A stretch of DNA of 64,000 nucleotides. Source: Gottfriedia endophytica. GTDB lineage: Bacteria > Bacillota > Bacilli > Bacillales > Bacillaceae_G. Position 1 is the stretch's first letter. Every line of letters starts with the position of its first letter. The position numbers and the translations under genes were made by a program. The stretch lies in assembly GCF_017814275.1 (NCBI RefSeq), contig NZ_JAGIYQ010000004.1:124001-188000 (forward strand). Direction: 5' to 3'. The notes beneath the pieces were generated by a model. The model searched no databases, had not been told where the DNA came from, and was given only the letters and a program-made list of their open reading frames with translations. Of the stretch, positions 54,905 through 62,760 are shown piece after piece.

Positions 54905-55758
54905 ACGGATGGATTGTATATACGAGGGAGGAGTCCGTTCGGAACGAATTATTCATTAATAGATTTCTAGAAAATGCACCGTCCTTTGGAATAGAATTAC
55001 GATTAGTTCTGGTTGAAGATTTAACAATTGGAATTGAAAGACATAATCCAATTTTAAAATACAATGGTGTTATGTGTGATTCACCTGATTTTGTCATTAT
55101 GAGAACCATTCATCCGGTCCTATCCATTCATTTTGAAGAAATGGGTAGTAGAGTATTCAACTCTGCGTCATCATCACTTCTCTTTAATCACAAATTTAAG
55201 ACACATCACCAACTAACAAAACTTAAGATTCCAATGATGGACACTTATTATTCAAAAAAACATAGTTTACTAGATAGTAAACTTCCTTTAGATTTTCCGT
55301 TTGTCTTAAAGGCGTGTCATGGACGTGGAGGGAACCAAGTTTTTAAAGTGTCTAATCAGAAAGAATTACAATTAGGTCTGGAGAATATTGACGAAGAAGA
55401 GATTATTTTACAAAAAATATGTCCTAATCCTGGCAAAGATTTAAGAGTATTTGTTGTTGGAAATGAAGTGATTGGTGCTGTACTCCGTGAATCAAACAGT
55501 GATTTTCGTGCAAACTATTCCCTTGGTGGTAATGCGCGTTTCTATGAGCTGAATGAGTCAGAAAAAAGGATCATTCAAAAAGTCACAGGCAACTTTACAT
55601 TCGATTTTGTAGGGATTGATTTTATTTTTGATGAGAATAACTCACTCATTTTTAATGAAATTGAGGACGTTGTTGGGAGTAGAACACTGAGTGCGACAAG
55701 TGAGGTTGATTGTGTCAGTATTTATTTACACTATATCAAAAATACACTAAAAAAATGA
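54901..55758 (+). CDS. RimK-type ATP-grasp ligase B (paralogue of the preceding gene)
   Basis: A 285-residue protein with the same plan as its neighbour: GWIVYTREESVRNELFINRFLE at the start, then FPFVLKACHGRGGNQVFKV, GKDLRVFVVGNEVIGAVLRESNSDFRANYSLGG and DFVGIDFIFDENNSLIFNEIED. At the metal site it has E-I-E where the paralogue has E-V-N. This could weaken or change activity, or mark a partner subunit. It is coupled to the upstream gene by ATGA overlap, with GGAGG upstream. spoIIR follows 66 bp later with its own sigma-F-like promoter. Function unknown. Confidence 0.82.
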   Translation: MNGWIVYTREESVRNELFINRFLENAPSFGIELRLVLVEDLTIGIERHNPILKYNGVMCDSPDFVIMRTIHPVLSIHFEEMGSRVFNSASSSLLFNHKFKTHHQLTKLKIPMMDTYYSKKHSLLDSKLPLDFPFVLKACHGRGGNQVFKVSNQKELQLGLENIDEEEIILQKICPNPGKDLRVFVVGNEVIGAVLRESNSDFRANYSLGGNARFYELNESEKRIIQKVTGNFTFDFVGIDFIFDENNSLIFNEIEDVVGSRTLSATSEVDCVSIYLHYIKNTLKK

Positions 55759-55768
55759 GTTTACTAAT

Positions 55769-55797
55769 GTTTAAGATTTAAGGATCTTGTCTAAACT
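55769..55797 (+). promoter_or_regulatory. Candidate sigma-F promoter of spoIIR
   Basis: GTTTA (55769-55773), 15 bp and GTCTAAACT (55789-55797) match the sigma-F pattern GYWTA / GGNRANANT with few mismatches. spoIIR is a sigma-F target in B. subtilis. Confidence 0.5.
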
Positions 55798-55824
55798 GTT
55801 TCCTAGAGGGATGGTGGAGATAAA

Positions 55825-56598
55825 ATGAAAATAAAAATAATTGCTTTTTTTATCATATTATTAGTAAGTTCATCAGTATTAGTACCAATTCAAGATACAA
55901 ATGCTAAAGGAAATGAAACGGTTATTATTCCAAAAAAGGCTGTTCGATTACGGATTCTAGCAAATAGTGATAGCTCACCTGATCAACAATTAAAAAGAGA
56001 TGTTCGTGATGCGGTAAATCATCAAATAAATTCGTGGGTAAAAGATTTAACAAGCTTTAAAGAAGGGCAAAAGGTTATTCAAAGTCATTTATCAGATATT
56101 CAAAAAACGGTTCAAGAAGTATTAACGAAAGAGAAAAGTAACCAGTCTTTTACAATTACGTATTCGAAGCATGTAAAATTTCCAACAAAATTATACGGAA
56201 GCTTTTTCTATCCCGCAGGAGAATATGAGGCTGTGTTAATTAAGTTAGGTGCAGGACAAGGTGCTAATTGGTGGTGTGTTTTGTTTCCACCACTTTGCTT
56301 CCTAGATTTTTCAAATGGTGATGCAACAACATCAGTTCTAAAGAAGGAGCAAAAAACTGATGAGAATCAATCAACTAATATCGAAAAACCGCCAGTTGAG
56401 TCCGGTGTTACAGTACCTAGAGTAGAAACTAGTAAAGTTAATAAGGGAACCGAGCAAACTGAAGAACATCAGCAAGATGTTCAAGATGGAGATCATCAAA
56501 AAGTGACATCAGAAGAAACGACTGAAACAACTACTAAGCCAGAAGAGCAAGTAAAGGTGAAAAGTTTTTTCTGGATGATGATTAAAAAATTATTTTAG
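55825..56598 (+). CDS. spoIIR: Stage II sporulation protein R
   Basis: A 257-residue protein secreted from the forespore to trigger SpoIIGA cleavage of pro-sigma-E. The signal segment is residues 1-28 (IKIIAFFIILLVSSSVLVPI). The SpoIIR core is AVRLRILANSDSSPDQQLKRDVRDAVNHQINSWV to GAGQGANWWCVLFPPLCFLDFSNGDA (about 40-170). A polar linker (about 175-240) leads to a short hydrophobic-basic end VKSFFWMMIKKLF. The linker makes it somewhat longer than I expect for the family. GGATGGTGGAG precedes the ATG. Confidence 0.95.
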   Translation: MKIKIIAFFIILLVSSSVLVPIQDTNAKGNETVIIPKKAVRLRILANSDSSPDQQLKRDVRDAVNHQINSWVKDLTSFKEGQKVIQSHLSDIQKTVQEVLTKEKSNQSFTITYSKHVKFPTKLYGSFFYPAGEYEAVLIKLGAGQGANWWCVLFPPLCFLDFSNGDATTSVLKKEQKTDENQSTNIEKPPVESGVTVPRVETSKVNKGTEQTEEHQQDVQDGDHQKVTSEETTETTTKPEEQVKVKSFFWMMIKKLF

Positions 56599-56657
56599 TT
56601 CTAATCACCTTCCTTGCTGCATATAAGTTAGACAAGCAGAAATAGGGAGGTTTTATG

Positions 56658-57116
56658 ATGAAAATAAGGACATCGACTCGTGAGGATCAATCAGTCATTT
56701 ATAAATTTTTAGGACAAGCAGGGTTATCCACTGAAGGTATTGAAGAGAATGAAGAAGCCTTTTTCTTAATGGAGGACGAAGCTGGTGTTGTACAAGCCAT
56801 TATGGGTTATGAACAAGAGGATAAAGAGGTTTTATTGCGTTCTTTAGTTGTATCGCCTACAATTTATTCACAGTACATGTTACTTTTTTTGAAAAGTGTC
56901 ATGTTAAAGCTTAGTGAAAAACTTGTGGATAACGTATACTTATTAACAAAGCATAGTGTTGTGCAAGATTTGTTTTTACAGCTAGGTTTTCAACAAGTTG
57001 ATGAATTGGACGTCTCAGAAGAAGTTAAAAAGATGAATCATTATCAAAAAACAATTCAAAATGAAGATATTCTTGTCTATAAAATCAAAGTATTCACAAG
57101 TTTATCAACAGATTAA
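56658..57116 (+). CDS. ywlB: GNAT-like protein YwlB
   Basis: A 152-residue protein with a GNAT-like layout (KIRTSTREDQSVIYKFLGQAGL, AIMGYEQEDKEVLLRSLVVSP, FLQLGFQQVDEL). The usual acetyl-CoA loop (R/QxxGxG/A) is not visible, so activity is doubtful. I start at ATG 56658, 7 nt from GGGAGG, rather than ATG 56655. Place between spoIIR and ywlC matches ywlB of B. subtilis. A perfect DnaA box (56924-56932) lies inside the gene and others follow directly. Confidence 0.72.
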   Translation: MKIRTSTREDQSVIYKFLGQAGLSTEGIEENEEAFFLMEDEAGVVQAIMGYEQEDKEVLLRSLVVSPTIYSQYMLLFLKSVMLKLSEKLVDNVYLLTKHSVVQDLFLQLGFQQVDELDVSEEVKKMNHYQKTIQNEDILVYKIKVFTSLSTD

Positions 57117-57579
57117 CAACTTTTATCCACAATTTGTGGATAAAAGTTGTTTTTAAAACAAAGAAATTTGTCAAAATATGTAGTTTTGAGTGTTTTAGCA
57201 GAGGTGAAATAAAATGGAAACGAAAATATGGAATGTGGATAAATTTGTTGATAAAAAAGAAATTTATTCACAAGTTGTGGATGCATCAAGCTTGTTAGCG
57301 GAAGGACAAGTTGTGGCATTTCCAACAGAAACGGTTTACGGACTAGGAGCAGATGCTACATCTGATGAGGCAGTGCAAGGTATTTTCCAAGCAAAAGGAA
57401 GACCGAGTGATAATCCACTGATTGTCCACATTGCGAGCAAGGAGCAGTTAAAACAGTTAGTTACAGACATTCCTTCACAAGCCGAACAACTAATGGATGC
57501 ATTTTGGCCAGGGCCATTAACCATTATTTTGCCAAGTAAGAAGAGTGTTTCTTCTTATGTAACGGCAGGATTATCCACA
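56924..57579. promoter_or_regulatory. DnaA-box cluster across the ywlB-ywlC junction
   Basis: Five perfect consensus DnaA boxes (TTATCCACA or reverse TGTGGATAA): 56924-56932 (-), 57123-57131 (+), 57135-57143 (-), 57234-57242 (-) and 57571-57579 (+). One-mismatch boxes lie at 56864-56872, 57102-57110, 57246-57254 and 57264-57272. From memory, B. subtilis has a stable DnaA-binding site at ywlC outside oriC; this looks like its conserved counterpart. Confidence 0.8.
57115..57155 (+). terminator. Perfect palindrome after ywlB (terminator with two DnaA boxes)
   Basis: AACAACTTTTATCCACAA / TTGTGGATAAAAGTTGTT, an 18-bp perfect stem followed by TTTT. It contains two inverted DnaA boxes. Confidence 0.8.
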
Positions 57580-58254
57580 GTGGGTATTCGTATGCCGGAC
57601 CATCCTGTGGCTTTAGCAATTATTGAAAAAAGTGGTAAGCCGATTGCTGCACCGAGTGCAAATACATCAGGAAAACCAAGTCCAACAACTGCCATCCATG
57701 TTTGGGAGGATTTGAATGGGCGAATTGCAGGGATTGTGGATGGTGGTCCAACAAATGTTGGTGTTGAATCAACAGTTATAGACTGCACACAGCTTCCACC
57801 AATGATTTTACGACCAGGCAGTATAACTCCAGAAATGATTTCGGAGGTTATTGGGCATATAGAAGTAGATCCATCCACAACAAACAAGATGGAAAAACCA
57901 AAATCACCTGGAATGAAGTACACACATTATGCTCCTAATGCTCAGATGACTTTAATTGATGGTAGCCAAGAATTTATCAACAAACTAATCCACAAAGAAC
58001 AAAAGAATGGAAAAAAAGTAGGTATCCTCACAACAGAAGAAAATAAAGCAGCTTATCAAGCAGATGTTGTAATAACTTGTGGATATCGTAATCGATTAGA
58101 AACGGTTGCTACTGGATTATATGATAGTATTAGACAATTTAATGAATCCGGGGTAGATCTTATATTTAGCGAAATGTTCCCTAATGAAGGAATCGGAATT
58201 GCAATAATGAACCGTCTGTGGAAAGCGTGTGGACATTCTATTATTAGAGAGTAG
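57214..58254 (+). CDS. ywlC: L-threonylcarbamoyladenylate synthase (Sua5/YwlC)
   Basis: A 346-residue enzyme making threonylcarbamoyl-AMP for the t6A37 tRNA modification. The YrdC domain (about 20-215) shows VAFPTETVYGLGADATSDEAV, KGRPSDNPLIVHI, RMPDHPVALAIIE and AAPSANTSGKPSPTTA. The C-terminal Sua5 domain (about 240-346) starts after the SPGMKYTHYAP linker motif. It is the long Sua5 form. GAGGTGAAA precedes the ATG. DnaA boxes lie upstream and within the first 370 bp, so DnaA may influence its transcription (inference). Confidence 0.95.
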   Translation: METKIWNVDKFVDKKEIYSQVVDASSLLAEGQVVAFPTETVYGLGADATSDEAVQGIFQAKGRPSDNPLIVHIASKEQLKQLVTDIPSQAEQLMDAFWPGPLTIILPSKKSVSSYVTAGLSTVGIRMPDHPVALAIIEKSGKPIAAPSANTSGKPSPTTAIHVWEDLNGRIAGIVDGGPTNVGVESTVIDCTQLPPMILRPGSITPEMISEVIGHIEVDPSTTNKMEKPKSPGMKYTHYAPNAQMTLIDGSQEFINKLIHKEQKNGKKVGILTTEENKAAYQADVVITCGYRNRLETVATGLYDSIRQFNESGVDLIFSEMFPNEGIGIAIMNRLWKACGHSIIRE

Positions 58255-58287
58255 AATATGATAAATTTAGCTATTCCTAAAAAGCTC

Positions 58288-58506
58288 TTTTCTAAAAGAT
58301 TGTTGCTTTTGAAATTATTAATTTTAAAGACAGAAGTTGATTACAATGGAAGGTGCGAGACTCCTGTGGGAATAGCGGGAAGGCTGAGACCCCGCAGGAG
58401 CGATAGCGACGAGTAGGCTCACCGCCCGCCCCAAGGAAAGCGAGTATCCCTACGTTCCAATCAACTAACACCTTCTTGAATAGAAACGAAGTTTACGAGA
58501 ACATCC
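58288..58506 (+). repeat. Repeat family A, copy 7
   Basis: It starts TCTAAAAGATTGTTGC. Core GGTGCGAGACTCCTGTGGG / CCCCGCAGGAG, with a GCGATAGCGACGAG-type arm as in copy 2; middle arms GTTGATT / AATCAAC. The 3' part is altered (TATCCCTACGTTCC). It fills the ywlC-mntP gap up to the mntP leader hairpin. Confidence 0.9.
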
Positions 58507-58549
58507 AAAATAAAAAAGATAATTTCAATATCCCCTCATATCAAGAAGT

Positions 58550-58578
58550 GGACTTGCATATCTTTAAATAGCAAGTCC
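58550..58578 (+). promoter_or_regulatory. Hairpin in the mntP leader
   Basis: GGACTTGC (58550-58557) / GCAAGTCC (58571-58578) with a 13-nt loop, right before the Shine-Dalgarno TAGGAGGGG. It is not a recognisable manganese riboswitch. Confidence 0.5.
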
Positions 58579-58591
58579 TAGGAGGGGAATC

Positions 58592-59158
58592 ATGGGAAAC
58601 TTTTCGTTTATAGATGAGCTCGTAACTTTATCATTAATGGCATCTGCACTAGGATTAGATGCCTTTTCAGTAGGACTCGGGATGGGAATTATGAATTTGA
58701 GATTAAGGCAAATCTTTAAGATAGGATTAGTAATTGGCATTTTTCACGTCGTTATGCCATTGCTAGGAATGCTTATTGGTTTTGCAGTTTCAGATACATT
58801 TGGACGAGTAGCGGTCATTGTTGGTGGTACACTTATACTCGGAATTGGATTTCATATGATGTATACAACATTATTTAGTAAGGAAAAAAATAAATTTTCT
58901 CCGTCAGGTATTGGATTATTACTGTTTGCTTTTAGTGTAAGTGCTGATAGCTTTTCAGTAGGAATTGGTTTAGGGATGTTCGGAGCAAGAACGGGGTTAA
59001 CCATATTACTATTCGGTTTAATTAGTACAATAATGACATGGGCCGGTTTAATTCTTGGCAGAAAAGTTGAACAACAGTTTGGGAAATTTGGCGAACTATT
59101 AGGTGGAACGTTTTTATTGTTTTTTGGGTTAAAATTATTGTTTTTTTCCAAGTTATGA
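58592..59158 (+). CDS. mntP: Manganese efflux pump MntP
   Basis: A 188-residue six-segment membrane exporter that removes excess Mn2+. The two inverted halves each carry the family acidic motif: ASALGLDAFSVGLGMG and SVSADSFSVGIGLGMFG. AGGAGGGG stands before the ATG. It equals ywlD of B. subtilis by place and sequence. A hairpin lies before the Shine-Dalgarno sequence, but the yybP-ykoY manganese riboswitch fold is not evident. Confidence 0.94.
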   Translation: MGNFSFIDELVTLSLMASALGLDAFSVGLGMGIMNLRLRQIFKIGLVIGIFHVVMPLLGMLIGFAVSDTFGRVAVIVGGTLILGIGFHMMYTTLFSKEKNKFSPSGIGLLLFAFSVSADSFSVGIGLGMFGARTGLTILLFGLISTIMTWAGLILGRKVEQQFGKFGELLGGTFLLFFGLKLLFFSKL

Positions 59159-59170
59159 AATGAAATAATA

Positions 59171-59210
59171 GAGGTGTGCTAATAATTTGTTATAGCTCAC
59201 CTTTTTTTTA
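59171..59210 (+). terminator. Terminator of mntP
   Basis: AGGTGTGCTA / TATAGCTCACCT hairpin followed by TTTTTTT. Confidence 0.88.
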
Positions 59211-59217
59211 TGACTTT

Positions 59218-59276
59218 TATCCCGCATTAATGAGCAGTAAGACTCATACCTAGATTCACTTTATCCCCCATAAAGT
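59218..59276 (+). repeat. Repeat family C, copy 4 (fragment)
   Basis: TATCCCGCATTAATGAGCAG.. matches the start of copy 1 with two changes, and CTTTATCCCCCATAAAG follows. Confidence 0.6.
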
Positions 59277-59372
59277 TGTAATCTAAGTAAGTTTTTATAA
59301 AATAATTGAAAATCACTTAAAAAAATGTGAAAAAAGTACGAAAAAAGTACGATAAATAAAGGAGGACTATTT

Positions 59373-59798
59373 TTGAAGAAAATATTATTTGTTTGTACTG
59401 GGAATACATGTAGAAGCCCAATAGCTGAAGCGTTATTAAAGCATTATTCAAAAGGTGAATTTGAGGTAAAGTCTGCTGGTGTATTTGCGATGGATGGTTC
59501 AAAAGCATCATTTAATGCATTAGAGGCACTGCGAAAAAAAGGAATAGAGCATGAACACAAATCTCAGTTGCTAACGAATGATCTAGTAGAATGGGCAACC
59601 CATGTATTAACAATGACAAAAGGCCATAAGCAAGTAATTTTATCACAACTTGAAACAGCAAAGGATAAGGTATTCACTCTTTATGAGTTTGTAAACAATG
59701 AAGATAAGGATATTTCGGACCCTTATGGTGGCTCACTTCAAACGTACGAAATGACGTTAGAGGAACTAGATATACTGATTTCAAAAATGGTTGAATAA
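59373..59798 (+). CDS. ywlE: Protein-arginine-phosphatase YwlE
   Basis: A 141-residue low-molecular-weight phosphatase that removes phosphate from arginine residues marked by McsB. The P-loop is CTGNTCRS (Cys8-Ser15); Thr12 corresponds to the residue that gives arginine specificity in B. subtilis YwlE (Thr11). The general acid Asp is in DISDPYGG. The start codon is TTG 59373, with AAAGGAGG 7 nt upstream; no ATG fits the family N-terminus. A direct repeat AAAAAAGTACGA (about 59332-59352) lies just upstream, of unknown meaning. Confidence 0.93.
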   Translation: MKKILFVCTGNTCRSPIAEALLKHYSKGEFEVKSAGVFAMDGSKASFNALEALRKKGIEHEHKSQLLTNDLVEWATHVLTMTKGHKQVILSQLETAKDKVFTLYEFVNNEDKDISDPYGGSLQTYEMTLEELDILISKMVE

Positions 59799-59821
59799 GT
59801 AAAGGAAAATGGGGGATTTAT

Positions 59822-61138
59822 ATGGTACCGGAGAAAAGGGGTTTAAGTTTACGAATTAAACTGGTCATCTTTACAACTATGCTTGCAATTATTACGTATA
59901 CAACATCAGCAATATTTATATATGTTATGTATCCCTACATAAAAGAATATATAGATATTAGTGAAAATGTCTATACAATTATTGATTTATCCCTAGGAGT
60001 AATATGGTCAGGAATCCTTGCGTTTCTCGCATCGAGCTTCATTACAAAACCACTTATTCGCCTAAAAGAAGTTACAAAAGAAGTTGCTGAAGGGAATTTT
60101 GATGTAGAGGTTCCAATTCCAACTTCAAAAGATGAAATTTACCATTTAAGTGTTGGCTTCCAAAGTATGATTGACCAAATTTCAAAAATGGTATTGATTA
60201 TTGAACAAAATGTTCATCATACTTCGGAAAAAGTAGCGAATATCTCCCGTTCATCTTCAGAAACTGCAGATCAAACTGAAATCGTAACAAGAACTATTGA
60301 AGAGATTGCGAAAGGTGGACAAAGCTCTGCAATAGCAATCCAACAAACAGCTGAAATAATGAGCGACATTAATGATTTTGCACATGATATTGAAAGAAAT
60401 GCAAATCATTCTAAAGAATTAACTACATATATGCAAACAAAATTAATGGAAAGTAAAGAAAGAATCGAACAATTAATTTCAGGAATTAAAACAATTGCTA
60501 TAAATAACCAATCCTATTTCCAAACAGTAAAACGATTAGAGAATAATGCCTCTGAAGTTGAAAAGATTATTAGTCTAGTAGGCGAAATTGCTGCTCAAAC
60601 GAACCTTTTAGCATTAAATGCTTCCATTGAAGCAGCAAGAGCTGGTGAGCATGGAAAAGGCTTTGCAGTAGTCGCAGAAGAAGTAAGAAAGTTAGCTGAG
60701 CAATCTGCAAAAGCAGTTTCAGGTATTACTTCATTAATTCATAGTATCCAAGAAGAAGTACAAAATGTTGTGAAAGAATTAACCGTTCAAGTAGAAGCAG
60801 TGAATGTAGAAGCTGAACAAGGTATGAAAACAGAAACGACTATTACCGAAATGAGTAATATAGTAGGTGAAGTTGTGGTAGCTGTGAACGAAATTACTGG
60901 TTTAATCGGGCAACAAGTAATCAAATTAGAAAGAACATCAGAGCAAACAGAAGAGGTTGCTGCTATTGCTGAACAGACATCAGCGGCTTCACAAGAAGTT
61001 GCAGCTTCGGCTCGTGAGGCATCAAATTCTGTTGCAGTGATTAATTCGTTAGCTGAAGAATTACAAGAAGGTGCAATGCAACTTCAAGATTCAATTAGTC
61101 ATTTTAAAGCAAAAGAAATGAATAGTGAGAATAGCTAA
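59822..61138 (+). CDS. Methyl-accepting chemotaxis protein
   Basis: A 438-residue transducer with two membrane segments (about residues 10-37 and 54-74). These are joined by a loop of only ~16 residues, so it has no periplasmic sensor domain. A HAMP domain follows (about 75-125, [26 protein letters not shown]). The signalling domain has the conserved hairpin tip [46 protein letters not shown] (about 248-293). It probably senses membrane state or an internal cue. TGGGGGATTT precedes the ATG. The gene has been inserted between ywlE and rpiB relative to the order I recall for B. subtilis. Confidence 0.94.
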   Translation: MVPEKRGLSLRIKLVIFTTMLAIITYTTSAIFIYVMYPYIKEYIDISENVYTIIDLSLGVIWSGILAFLASSFITKPLIRLKEVTKEVAEGNFDVEVPIPTSKDEIYHLSVGFQSMIDQISKMVLIIEQNVHHTSEKVANISRSSSETADQTEIVTRTIEEIAKGGQSSAIAIQQTAEIMSDINDFAHDIERNANHSKELTTYMQTKLMESKERIEQLISGIKTIAINNQSYFQTVKRLENNASEVEKIISLVGEIAAQTNLLALNASIEAARAGEHGKGFAVVAEEVRKLAEQSAKAVSGITSLIHSIQEEVQNVVKELTVQVEAVNVEAEQGMKTETTITEMSNIVGEVVVAVNEITGLIGQQVIKLERTSEQTEEVAAIAEQTSAASQEVAASAREASNSVAVINSLAEELQEGAMQLQDSISHFKAKEMNSENS

Positions 61139-61213
61139 TAGATAGACTAGGCAAATAGTAGTATAATAAGGGCGTTAAAAATTTTACAATTACACAATGG
61201 AGGTCAATCAGAA

Positions 61214-61657
61214 ATGAAAGTAGCGATTGCATCTGATCATGGTGGAGTAAATATTCGCCAAGAGATTATAAAATTAATGGATGAAATGGGAATTGAGTAT
61301 GAGGATTTAGGTGCAGAATGTGGAGTTTCTGTTGACTATCCTGATTATGCTTTACCAGTAGCAAGAAAGGTTGCTTCAGGTGAAGTAGACCGAGGAATTT
61401 TAGTTTGTGGGACTGGCATTGGTATGTCAATTGCGGCTAATAAAGTTGAAGGTATCCGTTGTGCATTAGTACATGATACATTTAGTGCAAAAGCAACACG
61501 TGAGCATAATGATAGCAATGTACTTGCGATGGGTGAGCGCGTGATTGGAGCAGGTTTAGCTCGTGACATTGCAAAAATTTGGTTAACAACTGAATTTGAG
61601 GGTGGACGACACGAAAACCGAGTAAATAAAATCAAAGCAATTGAACAGAACAAATAA
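61214..61657 (+). CDS. rpiB: Ribose-5-phosphate isomerase B
   Basis: A 147-residue isomerase linking ribulose 5-phosphate and ribose 5-phosphate. IASDHGGVNIRQEI, YPDYALPVA, the catalytic Cys in LVCGTGIGMSIAANK, and HDTFSAKATREHNDSNVLAMG are all standard. TGGAGGTCAAT precedes the ATG. It equals ywlF of B. subtilis. A TATAAT box at 61162-61167 lies upstream, but I see no -35. Confidence 0.95.
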   Translation: MKVAIASDHGGVNIRQEIIKLMDEMGIEYEDLGAECGVSVDYPDYALPVARKVASGEVDRGILVCGTGIGMSIAANKVEGIRCALVHDTFSAKATREHNDSNVLAMGERVIGAGLARDIAKIWLTTEFEGGRHENRVNKIKAIEQNK

Positions 61658-61757
61658 TTCGGAAAAGTAAATGCCTAAATTGGACATTTAAACTATTAAC
61701 ATTTTTTAATAGAGAGCTCTGTTATATTTTATTTGTTTTTAGATAGTTTAATTAGGT

Positions 61758-61790
61758 AGAGAATCCGAATGATTATTGCGGATTCTCTTG
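61758..61790 (+). terminator. Hairpin after rpiB
   Basis: AGAGAATCCG (61758-61767) / CGGATTCTCT (61779-61788), a perfect 10-bp stem. The T tail is weak. Confidence 0.6.
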
Positions 61791-61841
61791 AATATTAACA
61801 ATGTAGCTTAATAGAGCTAATAGGAAAGGACGATAGTTGGG

Positions 61842-62414
61842 ATGATTGAAGATTTTGGACTTGTGAAGCAGCAAATCCAAACACTCCTAAATGAACTTCA
61901 AGAGCAGGCTAAATTATCAAGTGAACACGTACTTGTTATAGGATGTAGTACTAGCGAAGTAGTTGGTGAGCGGATTGGCACATCTGGAACAATGGAAGTA
62001 GCTGAGAGCTTATATGAGGTTCTTAAAGCTTTTCATGTTCAAACTGGTGTTCAACTTGCATTCCAATGCTGTGAACATTTAAATCGTGCACTCGTTGTTG
62101 AAAAAGAAACTGCAAAGAGTTTTCGATTAGATGAAGTAACTGTTACACCAGTACGATCAGCAGGTGGTGCATTAGCAACATTTGCCTTTCATCATCTCGA
62201 AGATCCGGTAATTGTTGAATTTATTAAAGCAGATGCAGGAATTGATATTGGGGATACATTAATTGGTATGCACCTAAAACATGTTGCTGTTCCAGTTCGT
62301 ACTAGTATTAAAAAAATTGGAGAAGCACATGTAGTTACTGCGAAAACTAGACCAAAACTAATTGGTGGACCAAGGGCAATTTATTCGGTAAATGAAGAAA
62401 CTATTTTACGCTAA
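61842..62414 (+). CDS. ywlG: UPF0340 / TIGR01440-family protein YwlG
   Basis: A 190-residue protein of a family conserved in Bacilli and Clostridia, with no known function. [39 protein letters not shown] and [19 protein letters not shown] are family hallmarks. Its constant place just before glyA matches B. subtilis. AAAGGACGATAG precedes the ATG. A terminator downstream separates it from glyA. Confidence 0.93.
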   Translation: MIEDFGLVKQQIQTLLNELQEQAKLSSEHVLVIGCSTSEVVGERIGTSGTMEVAESLYEVLKAFHVQTGVQLAFQCCEHLNRALVVEKETAKSFRLDEVTVTPVRSAGGALATFAFHHLEDPVIVEFIKADAGIDIGDTLIGMHLKHVAVPVRTSIKKIGEAHVVTAKTRPKLIGGPRAIYSVNEETILR

Positions 62415-62525
62415 AAAAGATTTTTCAATTCGTTTTTCAAGAATAATGAATAGTATGCTCAGGGAAAGATGCATACTACAAAAAATAATTGAATGAATGA
62501 GTTAGAAATAAAGGCAGTTACATAG

Positions 62526-62567
62526 AAGGAATCTCAATAAGAATTAGAGGGATTCCTTTTTTATTAT
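62526..62567 (+). terminator. Terminator of ywlG
   Basis: AAGGAATCTC / GAGGGATTCCTT hairpin followed by TTTTTATT. Confidence 0.88.
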
Positions 62568-62697
62568 TCAAAAGTTAAATTGATTAGCTTTTATTTACTA
62601 TTCTAAAAAATAATTAAAAAATGATTTTTTAAACAAACTGTTAAAAAAACTCCCAAATTTCGAATTATCGTGGTAAAATAAAGTGGAAATTAGGTTA

Positions 62698-62738
62698 TTT
62701 TCGAATGTTATTCAAAAAAAAAGTTTGATTGTTCGTTT
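62698..62738. promoter_or_regulatory. Candidate PurR PurBox pair before glyA
   Basis: TTTTCGAATGTT (62698-62709) and, inverted, GATTGTTCGTTT (62727-62738; reverse AAACGAACAATC) are 17 bp apart. This resembles paired PurBoxes with CGAA cores, and glyA is a PurR target in B. subtilis. An extended -10 TGGTAAAAT lies at 62671-62679. The first box is weak. The gap 62415-62760 holds these and the ywlG terminator. Confidence 0.45.
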
Positions 62739-62760
62739 TTTTAATAAGGGGGATGTTAAA

